Shown one piece after another: positions 45,201 to 55,019 of a stretch of 64,000 nt of DNA. The notes under the pieces are model-generated. The model made no database searches. It was given only the letters and a program-made list of their open reading frames with translations, and was not told where the DNA came from. Origin of the DNA: Thelonectria olida. Lineage: Eukaryota > Ascomycota > Sordariomycetes > Hypocreales > Nectriaceae. The position numbers and the translations under genes were made by a program. The stretch is taken from contig JAGPYM010000005.1 in the NCBI GenBank assembly GCA_020736575.1, positions 248,001 to 312,000 on the forward strand, in the 5' to 3' direction. Numbering within the stretch: position 1 is the first letter of the stretch; each line of letters begins with the position of its first letter.

Positions 45201-48200
45201 GCAGCGGCCGGAAGTGGGTGGTATTCTCGCGGAGTGAGGCTGGTCTCGTCGCGAGTATATTGCTCCACACCCGGTTCCAGCCGGTATGGTGAGTTGGCAA
45301 CATCTGCAATCGACAAATTACGGGTGGGGCTTTCCTGTTGCCACTTGGGCGCGTCTACCAATTTGTTGACGCCCATGGAGGGATCATCGATGAATTGATC
45401 CATGACTGCGTCAATCTCCTCGAAGGTTGGCTCCCGAAGTCCATCGCCGTTGCTGGGTAGCGCCGTAGCTGACATGGGTATCCCTTCTTCGTGCTCGACC
45501 GACTCAATCACATCTCCAACAGGATCAACAACGTGCGGCTGTTGCTCGGGGGATGGGCTCTTCGCAAACCGAGACGCCGCAAGGCCCTTGGGCTTGTCGG
45601 CAAATCGAGAAGAGCTAAGCCCTGAGGCAGTTCTCTTCTCGGATTGGCCAGAGCTGAATCGGGAGGCGCCAATGCCAGGGGCCGATCGAGCAGGAGCAAT
45701 GGGGCTGACGATTGGCGAGACATCGGCTTCCGATAGTTCTCTGTCTGTGTGAGAAACGCTCCCGTAGGACCCGACGCCAGGGATGAATGGCTGAGCCGCA
45801 GCCGAAAGAGTCTTCTTGTGACCATGCTGGAACGCTTCTTCGCCGAAAGGTCTGGCATCGTTGAAGTTCATAATCTCGTTCTTGGAGCGGAATTCAAAAG
45901 GTTCCCACCGGTTGGCGTCATCTTCCCCAGGAGAAGACTCCGAGGGAGTGGCAGTTGTGGCCTTAGTGTCAATCTGGTTAGAGGTGATCGAAGACAGCGA
46001 CGTGTCAATGGGTAGCGCGTGCTCGGCCTCGGTGCCGCTGGGTTCATCCCTGACATGCTCCTCAGCCTTGGGCTCACCGTAGGGAATATCGTCATGAGGG
46101 GGCTGCTCAGCAAAGAGAGGCACGTCATCTCCCTCGTGTGCGGAGCTCTTCGCGCGCTTGAAGCGAGACTCGTCAATCAAACGGCCATCGGGATCCTCCT
46201 GGAATTCAACTTCAATCCTGGGTGAGTCCGCCATGGGAGACGATATGTTAGGCCTCACAATCGGAACAGCCTTGTTAGACTTCTTAGATAACAAAGGTCC
46301 GCTCGTGGTGAGATCGATACTGCCAAAGATGCTTCCACGGTTGCCCACGCTCTCGGAGCCCGATACAGGGCTATGGACCGAATCGGAAAGTGGCGTGAAA
46401 GTAGGTGCATCGGGATTGAATTTGGGACCAGACGCTGAGAAGCTGAAATCGCTCTGCCCAGGGGAAAAGGACGGAGCATTGACATTGACCTTTGCTGGTG
46501 TGACGAAGCCAAGCGGGTTGGCAGGAGGTGAGGAGACAGAGTTGCTGACTCCAGCCTGGAAGACAGCGGGCTGGTACTCGGCAGGCTGGAAGTTGGCGCC
46601 GCTGAAGCTGTACTGGCCAGGCGTGAAGCTGCTCTGTCCTGGAGTGAAGCTACTCTGCGTGGGGTTGAAGCCACTTTGTCCTGGAGTGAAGCTGTTCTGT
46701 GTGGGGTTGAAGCTACTTTGCGTAGGGTTGAAGCTGCTCTGGCGTGGAGTGAAACCGCTCTGCGCAGGGTTGAAACTGCTTTGCATAGGATTGAAACTGC
46801 TCTGCGTTGGGTTGAAACTGCTTTGCGTGGGGTTGAAACTGCTCTTCGACGGGTCAAAGCTACTCTTTGATGGATCAAAAGTAGTCTTCACGGGAGTAAA
46901 GCTACTCTGGCCTGGATTGAACTTGAACTCGGGCGCTTGTACATTAAGCTTAGACAGCGAGGGTTTGCTGCTGTGGCTAGACCGCCGCGGCGCGTCGCTG
47001 CTGGCGGAAACAGCATCATTCCAAGGGTTGCTAACAGTAGAAAAGCTCTTCTGATGTCCGCCAAATGCAGTTGAGAACTCGAAATCCTGGACAGGGGTCC
47101 CCAGATTGCTGGGGTTGGTCTCGATCTCGTAGGATTCATCGGCCTTCTGCGTTTCAGGGATCTCGTTGAGACTGCGGAATTGACCAGCGTTTTCCTCCTC
47201 GCGGGTCTCCTGAGCTTGCGCTTCAATCTGGTCGCGGAAGTAAGGCTGTGACAAGGAGTGTCCGCGGCTGTGTGGTCTGGGATGGTGCAGAACAAGCGGC
47301 TTAGTTGGTTCATTGGCAAAACGCTCGGGAACTGGGAAATGTTCCGAGGTTTGGCGTTCGTGCGCGGGCACAAACGGCTCCGCGGTGGGAACGGGAGCCT
47401 GGGCCTGGGGTTGAGGGTTATAGTCCTCGTGCTCCAACTGGTTGCGCAACTGCTCCTCCAAGTGGTACTCGGCATCATCGATCTCGGCCTGCAGGCCATC
47501 GGGGTTCTGCTGTTGCTGCTGAGGTGGCTCGGGGGTCTTAGATGGGCTCTTGCTAGGGAGTTGCTGTGGCTCTTCCTCATCCTCCCGAACTTCTTGCAGC
47601 CGGGGGGATGCCCTAGCCGGCTGCAGGAATGGGAATGACTGCTGATGGGGCAGCATAGGGTACTGCAGAGACTGGTGGCGTTGATGCATGTTGAATCCAG
47701 GGCTCTCCGCCCCAAACGGTGACTGGGGAGACATCATGCCGTTCAGGTTCATCATCGAAGGCGAATCATGACGGCTGAGGCCTTGCAGAATACCCGCCTG
47801 GCTGCCCCAGCCCTGTTGTGACTGAGGCATGAAAGGCGATGCACTTGCGGGGAAAGAAATGGACTGGCGAGGATTGTATTTTCCAGGCGCACCAAACGGT
47901 CCTGGGGAAACTCCTTGTGGGAGTGCTGGGCTCTGGCCTGCCGATGATCGTCCAGGCACAAACTGTCCAACAAGAGGAAATCCAGGCAAGCCATGGTTGC
48001 TGGATGCGGAGGAAGTTGGGATGGGAGGAGAGAATGGCAGAGGGGGATACTGCACTGAAGGCTGTCTGCTTGGATCGGTGGTGATTGGCGAGATAGATGG
48101 AGGTGGAGGATCATCGTCACCGAATGAAACACCAAGAGCTCGCAACTTCGCCTCCTGGAGTTCATTCTCGTATTCCTTCCAAGCGTTCAGGTCTGGCAAC

Positions 48201-49703
48201 GTGACCTTGAAGACTCGCTCGGCTCGCTCCTGGTCGAGTTCCTCGAAATTAGGCCAAGTATCGCGGGTTTGAGAGTCGTGAGTACCTTCGGGCTGGTACT
48301 CTTCAACCTCGAGGTCAAATCCTTCGATATCGTATCCAAGCTCCTCCCAAGAAGCAAACATTCTTTGAATCTCATCCTGGCGTAGAGGGAAAGGAGCCTT
48401 GCCAGGCATTCCTCGTTCTTGATCACGCGGCAGAAGAACCATGATGTTCTTGCCTTTCCAAGGCACCTTCTTCTTGATACGCGACGTCATGGCGGATATG
48501 GTCGGCTCCTTGGGCAGGGGCTTCTGGTTGCCCTTTATCGGTGTGGCGGGCATCTTGGGTTCCCCCTTTAAACTGGGGGTGCGCTTCTTGGGGCTTTCTG
48601 CGACAGGTGCTTCCTGTGTCGAGGCGGCCTGAGACCTGTCGCTCACCGCGTCGTGAGTTGCCGGCGCGGCTTCAGAGGTCGCCATACTGTTGTTCTGACC
48701 CGTCTTGGGGGGGCTCAAAGGATCCTCTGCCTTGAGGGTCTCGATGCTGGATCTCGCACGGGGACGGTGCCGAGATCCTTCTCGAGGCACGTTGATTGAT
48801 TTTGGGGCGGCTCGAGGAGTGCGAAAGTCACCTTCTTCTTGCCAACCACGTTCTGAGCCGCTCAATGAAGAGTGCTCACTTCCACTTCCGTCGCTAAACC
48901 AATGTCGACTTTCAGAATTGTGAAGGTCGTCGGTGGTATGAGTGCGAATCCAATCCTCGGTGAGTCCAAGCGTCGGACGGCGAGCGCGGTTCGCAAGGAC
49001 AGCCGCAGCGGCGCTCACAGATGATTGAGGTTCAGTCTGGGATCGTAGGAGCTCGGGGACGGGGCGGAGGTATGGGGTCTCGATATCAAGCTGGTGAATC
49101 GGGGAGTCGTCGGATCCTTCACTGCTGAAGCTCTGGCGTCGGAGATTTTGGTCGGACTGAGGATACGGCGAACCCCAGCTAGCGGTACCGAATTGGTTAT
49201 CGTCTACAACACCGGGAGGTGGTGTCCTCAGCAATTCCAAAGCCCGTTCCGGGAGTCTGGGAGCTGGGAGAGGAGGAAGAGCGGGGAGTAATTCGATATC
49301 CTCTTCCTCACCGTCGATGGTTGACGCAGTCGATAGAGCAGGAGACGCCGGGACCGCAGGTCGAGGAGGGGAGGCTCCGAAGCCTTCCTGTGCCGGCGCA
49401 GCAGCAGGAGGAGCAGCAGCCGGCGACCTTGGGGGCGACGTTGTAACGGAAACCTGGAACGGAACGAGCCTTGAGTTAATATGCAGTATACTTGATTAAG
49501 CTTTCCTAAAAGCCCATGATGACTGAGTTTGAGGGGGGCTTACCGGTTGAGATCAGTGCAGACGAAGGACAGGTCGCCTGCAGCTGAGTCTCGTATATCG
49601 CGTCTCTCGAGGTCCGTCGCAACGACGAATCCGATCTCGGTAACCAAGGAGGGCCAGGGGGCGGACGCAGCGTATTCTTGTGCTCGGCCGTTGGGAAAAA
49701 CGT
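42212..49703 (-). CDS. Giant coiled-coil scaffold protein (at least 2,470 aa), 5' end incomplete
   Basis: One very long exon (49469-42212) preceded by an exon that I place at about 49703-49544 (intron 49543-49470), read as VFPNGRAQEYAASAPWPS...FVCTDLNR then LVPFQVSVTTSPP. Both proposed acceptors are AAG, so the 5' model is provisional, and the initiator ATG was not found. Order: Pro/Ala/Ser-rich disordered N-terminus; a folded-looking basic block (about 48300-48500 in DNA: KKKVPWKGKNIMVLLPRD, then WEELGYDIEGFDLE); Pro/Gln-rich disorder; fifteen FxPxQSS-type heptapeptides (DNA 46921-46607); more disorder; then about 600 residues of heptad coiled coil (DNA about 44600-42950); a Ser/Pro tail and an acidic end (DDQDFFEED). 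Such proteins usually scaffold spindle pole, septal or polarity structures, but I do not recognise the family and assign no function. Confidence 0.8.
46607..46921 (-). repeat. 21-bp minisatellite, 15 tandem copies, coding for FxPxQSS heptapeptides
   Basis: 315 bp inside the giant coiled-coil gene read as fifteen 7-residue units of the form F-[NTD]-P-x-[QK]-[SNTY]-[SGT], for example FNPTQSS, FTPGQSG, FDPSKSS. Units remain exactly 21 bp and in frame, with synonymous and conservative changes between copies. Confidence 0.92.
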
Positions 49704-50166
49704 CTTAGATGTCGGTACGCGACGCGTTTTCTCTTCAACTAAAGGGGGTTAAATGGCGTTGAGGCTGCGTGGGAAAGTTTTGGCCAAAGGGGCGTGTACC
49801 TCCAGGGGTGGGTTGAAAGTCAAACGAATATTAAGAGAATGGAAACGGCTTCGCAAGAAAAGGAGCGGCCAGACGAGAAGAGGACGATGGCGATGCGGCC
49901 GGACACATCGAGGGGAAGATATTGACGGTTCGCGTGTCAAGGGCCGAAAGGGACAAGGGGGGGAAGAGGGAGGAAGAGAAGGAGAGAAAAAGGGCGGAAG
50001 GTCGAGAAGAAGTGACTTGAGATGAAGCTCTGGAGTCGGTACCTGCGAGAGTACCTCCGTACCCGGGCTGTGGTTGGAAGGGGAAGGGGACCACCGGACG
50101 GGAACAGAGGTTCGAACTTGGCCGCTAACAGAACGCCACTGCACCTCAGCCTGCATCGGGTCTGTT

Positions 50167-50238
50167 CAGTGGATGAAGTGCCCACTGGGCGAGACAGTTT
50201 GGGATGGAAAGCGTCCCGTCCACTGCATTCATCCACTG
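50167..50238. repeat. 11-bp perfect inverted repeat (50-nt spacer)
   Basis: CAGTGGATGAA at 50167-50177 is complementary to TTCATCCACTG at 50228-50238, in the 5' flank of the giant coiled-coil gene. Confidence 0.7.
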
Positions 50239-51843
50239 AGTCCACTGAGAAGTGAACGGGGGGCGGTTGGAAAGTCCAGTGAAGCTACGCTGAGGTAGGA
50301 AGCAGTCAGGGACCAGCCGTAGCAAGCAAGCGTTTGCAAGCTCGATTCTTTAATTAGGCCCGCATTGGCCCCGGGGTAATCTCGTCAAGGGGGAGGATAG
50401 GGGTGGTCGACACGAGCGGCGATGGGCGGTACTTGGCTTTCCGCTCATCGTTTGCCCATTTGGTAGGTACCACCTCATCTTGGTCGAAGTCACTGGACCC
50501 TCTCTCCTCGGCCTCATCCACTGCTTCGCTGGCTTCGCTAGCATCCAGCAGGCGTTTCGGTTGGCTTTTACTGGATTCTTCTCTACTTTGTGCTCCGTAA
50601 AAATACCACGTAGCCTTTTTGGATCAACGGCCTGTGCCTTCTCACATTGTCCGTTCTTCTCCAACTCGAGAGCAGATTGGAGGATGGTGAAGAGATCCAC
50701 TCATTCTCCAGACCCTTGGGGGGGAGGGCGGATGAAATGGAAGGATGGAAAGTGACAGGGAGAGGAAAGGGTTAAAGAAAAAAAAAAAAAAAACCTTGCT
50801 TGGATCTCTAACTTGCTGGTTGGCTCTCATGAGCTGGCCTCGTCGATGACGGATTCCGATGATGGATTGGCATGACGATGATGCTGATGCTTGTGAGAGG
50901 TGAATCGGAAACAAAAATGTGCATTGGCTGACATGTGTCGAGTCCAACTCATTGCGTTCTATTTTCAGCCCTCTTCTCCGTTCCCCGCGCCTCGAGGCAG
51001 CACTTTTGCTGTTTTCCAATCGCCACTGAGAGGAATGCCTGTCCTGCCGTCTCCTTGCCAGCCGGGCCTTGGAACCTTGGCCCAGCGTTTGTTTGGAGTT
51101 GGTTGAACAATCATGTAGGTTGCTGCTGTTCACGTGGGACCATGGTGTCATGAGTGTCAATCTGGGGTTCTATCGCTCATCTTACTATAATTGCTGTAAA
51201 ATGACATATTCATGGAGCCAGGGAACTATACTTGAGCAGTACTTCCTAGCGCATGTATCCAACTAACTTGGAACCTCCCCTGTCGTCCATCATCGGCTGC
51301 GTGCGGGACAAAAAAGAAAACAGTTGGCAGCAGTTCATCAAGCAAGCATGTGTGCTGTCTTTCTCCTCCCACGTCGCCTCTCTCGACTCCCCTTTCGCTG
51401 CCTGCACCTGCAGCTGCCAGCATGCACCCATCCTCGGGACAGGGATTGCACTGGAGCCTGTCAACCAAGATTCAGCAAGGGCTCTCCCTGCCCTGTGCCA
51501 CTTGTTGGCCGTTGGTCTAGCTTCGTCCCGTCACTCTGGGCTTGGGCTCGTTGGGGGAGCGGGAGGGACGGGACGAATCATCACCACAATGTCATTGACA
51601 AAGGTTGATTGAGGGCGTATGAGACATGGAAAAAGTCAATCGGATGGTTCCCGAACTCAATTCGAGGGAGCTGTCATTATCGTCATCCATCTCTCCAAGC
51701 TCGCGTAGTGCCGTCGCCATCGTCTTGTAGCAGACATCATTCCACAATCTCGACTTCAAAGCGCGTCCGCAGAACGCCATTCATTCCTTTTCCGTCCTTG
51801 CTCCTCTTCGCGGCTCAATCTCCCCGCCGCTTCGGGTCCCCGG

Positions 51844-51917
51844 TTGTGCTGGCAAGCTAGAGTTACCCAAGGAACAAGCGTTGTGCTGGTGAACTCGAGT
51901 CACCCAAAGAACAAGTT
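51844..51917. repeat. Diverged 37-bp tandem duplication
   Basis: Two adjacent 37-bp copies (51844-51880 and 51881-51917), both starting TTGTGCTGG and containing ACCCAA-GAACAAG, differing at several positions. Function unknown. Confidence 0.7.
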
Positions 51918-53957
51918 CGGCCTGTTCTCGGTCGTCGTTGCTTTGTGGCTCGTTGATGTTGAGTTCTCCCCGCGAACAGCAAGCCAGTGTTCCAAAGTCT
52001 GGTGTGGGACAACAGGTTGCTCGGGACGAGAATTCCAGACGCCAGACAGTGTCGTCTTGGCCCATCGCTCATATAATGCATTACCTTGTCGTTTGTCAGT
52101 ATCAAATAGCACCACGAACCCGAAACCAAGGCAATAGCACTTACCAATGAACAGCTCACGGTATCATTCCTTCATTCCTTCAGTCTCCCAGCTTCCAGCC
52201 GTGTTCTAGGTCAAATGCAAAGGTGAGGTCGTCTGTCAAATCCCACTCATCAAACATGTCCATTCCTGAGACAGCAGCCACAAGTGCCGTTGTCCACAGC
52301 ATCAGAAGCCACGTTTGTTGCCGACGAAACATGGTGATAATTGAGACACACGGAATTCTCTGGTTGAAATGCAGAAATTGTCATGATGAAAACGCCCCAT
52401 CATCGTTGTCCGGTCGCCTTCAACTAATATATGCCCGGGTCTCTCGAGAGAGCCAAGACCTGCTAACGTCCCAAAACACAGATAAGTTATCTCTTGTGCG
52501 CATCAAACACATCTCACACAAAATACGGGGATGGCTGACTAGCCTTTTCAGCTAGCCTTGACATTTTTTGTTGGCGGCGATATCTTGTGCATGTTACTGA
52601 AACACGCTCTTGTCGGACTTGTCCCTCGTCACAGATGCTGAGACAGACAATGATGTCTGAAACATGTCGGCCGCCATTCTCTTGCCCAAGTCCTTGGCCA
52701 CGGACTTTCAATTGAAAGCAGCGTATTGACGTCTTCAAAACACTCTTCGTTTGACTTACCTGGTGCTCGTCATTATTTGCATCTACCTAGGACAAGATCG
52801 ACAACGACAAGAGGAGGCTACTTGAACAGCGTGACAAGGACTAAATAGGCATGACCACCCAATGAGGTTGCACATGCAATCTTGCATTCCTTGCTCTTCG
52901 TCAAACCTCGAAAATATCATTCTCAAATTCCCTCGCAGCTGGTTTTGTGGTTCTTCTGCCCCCCATCATCTCTGCAAGTATTGTACAGGGTAAGGCATGT
53001 TAGCCTCAAGCCTCTCGAGCCTAAGTTCCTCGCGATAGCATCATCGAACACTACCCTATGCTGCACACAGCATCTTCTATGTCTGTTTATCTTGTAGCTA
53101 CCGTGTGTCTGCACAATGAGCTACATGTCCTAGCCTATCCATGTCTTCTTGGTCCTAGGTATGCATGAGCTATGTCACATCTACGTTCAAGCATCCAAGA
53201 GGGCATGTTATGTTGACATACTATCAAGACAGTCAGCATTTACCATACCCATCAAAAATAGACACTCGGGTTTAATGATAATTTCAAATGCAACAGTGGT
53301 ATATCATGTTGCGGCGACATTAAGGACTTTAGTTTGTCGATCATTTTCTTGTAGCAACAAAACAAAGCAAGTTTACAGTATTTACATTTTAGTCACATCA
53401 CACAAGAAGAAGTAGGATTGTTATTCCTTTTTTTTTTCTTTTTTTTTTTCGACAAGCAACGCTTGCTAGGTTTGGGTTCAAATTATTATCTCTAGCGGTA
53501 GATACATGTCAGATCGCTCTTGAGTTTAGAAGTGAGGGCCGTTCCGGCCGTTTCGTTAATCAAGTAATCGCTTGGGAACAAGGAGCGTCATCTCGCGAGT
53601 CGATGTCAACTGGCTTCATACAGGTCGAGATGTACTCAATCTGCCAAAGATCCAAGTCGACACCGAAGCCAAGAAGCCTAGAACCAAAGGAAATATCTCT
53701 CGTAGAGTCCCTTCGGGCTGGGCGGGTATGAATATGATGCGCCAATACGGTCGCAGGCCGTCTGGTTTCGTAGTTTATACTATCAGACTCGTACTGATAG
53801 ATTTCGTCTCTATCCCCATTTGGAAAATATGCGTGCCATATCCGGAACGCCCATGAGTTGCAGGAAATCCATCGAGTCGAGTGGACGTCAAAGATGTTGA
53901 AGAAAATGTTTTGTTGAGGATGTTATTCCTACACCCTTCGCGCGCAGGTGGGTTTCA

Positions 53958-55019
53958 TCAAAAGTTGGATGAGGCGTTCACTTGCGTTGGTTGATGGTAC
54001 GTGTCGAGGGTGTTCTGGAAGGGGCTTCGAGTACCACCAGCACTATCGCGTCCACCAGCGCTGCCAGGCTCGTTCTTCTCGACGGGGCCGTATCCACTGT
54101 GGTACGAGGTGCTGTTGTTGGCGTTGATGTTGAAGTCCATCAGGCCGTCAGCCTCGTCGTTGTGCTTCTTGCGGCCCCAGATCCTCCAGGCGACGAGACC
54201 CATGACGCCGAGGACGATGAAACCGCCGATTCCGACGACGACTCCAATAACAGTGTTGCGAGTCTTAGTCGACATGCTAGAGGAGCTGCCGCTGGAACCG
54301 TCCGAGTTCAAGCCGGGAGTAGAAGTGGTGACGGTAGTCGAGGTCATGGTCTCCTTGGATCCGTCACTGTTGGTCTTGGTAACAACGTCGATCTTGGTGG
54401 AGGTAATGAGACTCTGTGTCGTCTCGGATTCCTTGTTGTTGTTGCTTCCGTCGGCGCTGCTAGAGCCGTCATCGTTGCTGTCCGACTTGTTGTCGCTGTT
54501 GCTGCTATCGGAGCTGCTCGTGGCGGCGGGAGCGTCGGTCGTGGCGGCAGCAGTGTCGTTGGAATCGTCGGCGGCAGTGGTGGCAGCAGCATCGTTGTTG
54601 CTAGAAGAAGCAGCAGCAGCAGCAGAAGTTGACTGAGCGGCGGCAGCACTGGTCTGCTCGGGTTCGGAGGTCGAGGTGGCTACAACAACGACAGTTGTAG
54701 CGGCTTGGGCTGACGTCTTAACAGCCTCTGAAGTCGCAGCGGGAGCTTCAGATGTGGCGTCGTCATTGGAGTTTTCCGAGGTGACGGCGGCAGCAGTGGT
54801 CTCGGCAGCGGCAGCAGAGGTTTCTTTAGCTTGAGTAGCTGATGGTTGGACTACTGTGTTGTCTGCACTCGAGTCGGCGCTGTCATCGCTAGCGACGGGA
54901 CTTGCCCGACGAACAAGTCGACCTTGGTTGTGTGAGAAGTTGACAAAGGCATATGCCTGAGCGACGGAGGTGATGGAGAGGGCTACGAGGAGCAGATGGA
55001 AGAGCCGTGAAGAGTACAT
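53958..55019 (-). CDS. Mid2-like single-pass cell-surface sensor, 353 aa
   Basis: A single exon, ATG at 55019. Signal peptide at about 1-22 (MYSSRLFHLLLVALSITSVA), then about 230 residues of Ser/Thr/Ala/Asp-rich sequence with Asn-Asp runs, the profile of a rigid O-mannosylated stalk, then one membrane span at about 258-282 (VIGVVVGIGGFIVLGVMGLVAW) and a 70-residue cytosolic tail beginning RKKHNDEADGLMDF with several Tyr and Ser. This architecture is that of fungal wall-stress sensors of the Mid2/Mtl1 kind, which signal to Rom2-Rho1. There is no Cys-rich WSC domain, so it is not a Wsc protein. Family assignment is by architecture, as the stalk evolves too fast to align. Confidence 0.7.
   Translation of the reverse strand: MYSSRLFHLLLVALSITSVAQAYAFVNFSHNQGRLVRRASPVASDDSADSSADNTVVQPSATQAKETSAAAAETTAAAVTSENSNDDATSEAPAATSEAVKTSAQAATTVVVVATSTSEPEQTSAAAAQSTSAAAAASSSNNDAAATTAADDSNDTAAATTDAPAATSSSDSSNSDNKSDSNDDGSSSADGSNNNKESETTQSLITSTKIDVVTKTNSDGSKETMTSTTVTTSTPGLNSDGSSGSSSSMSTKTRNTVIGVVVGIGGFIVLGVMGLVAWRIWGRKKHNDEADGLMDFNINANNSTSYHSGYGPVEKNEPGSAGGRDSAGGTRSPFQNTLDTYHQPTQVNASSNF

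Larger units (their letters stand above)
49739..53957. other. Intergenic region, 4.2 kb, no supported gene
   Basis: Includes the 5' flank (and missing first exon or exons) of the giant coiled-coil gene, an 11-bp perfect inverted repeat at 50167-50177/50228-50238, an A-rich run at 50777-50793, a 37-bp tandem duplication at 51844-51917, and an AT-rich stretch with T9/T10 runs at 53180-53450. Short ORFs have no coding bias. Confidence 0.55.

Noticed and set aside
46158..47054. 298-codon plus-strand ORF with LKLLCVGLKLL repeats
   Set aside because: Antisense reading of the heptapeptide minisatellite.
53982..54636. Two plus-strand ORFs over 200 codons rich in Val, Gly and Leu
   Set aside because: Antisense of the Ser/Ala-rich stalk of the Mid2-like gene.
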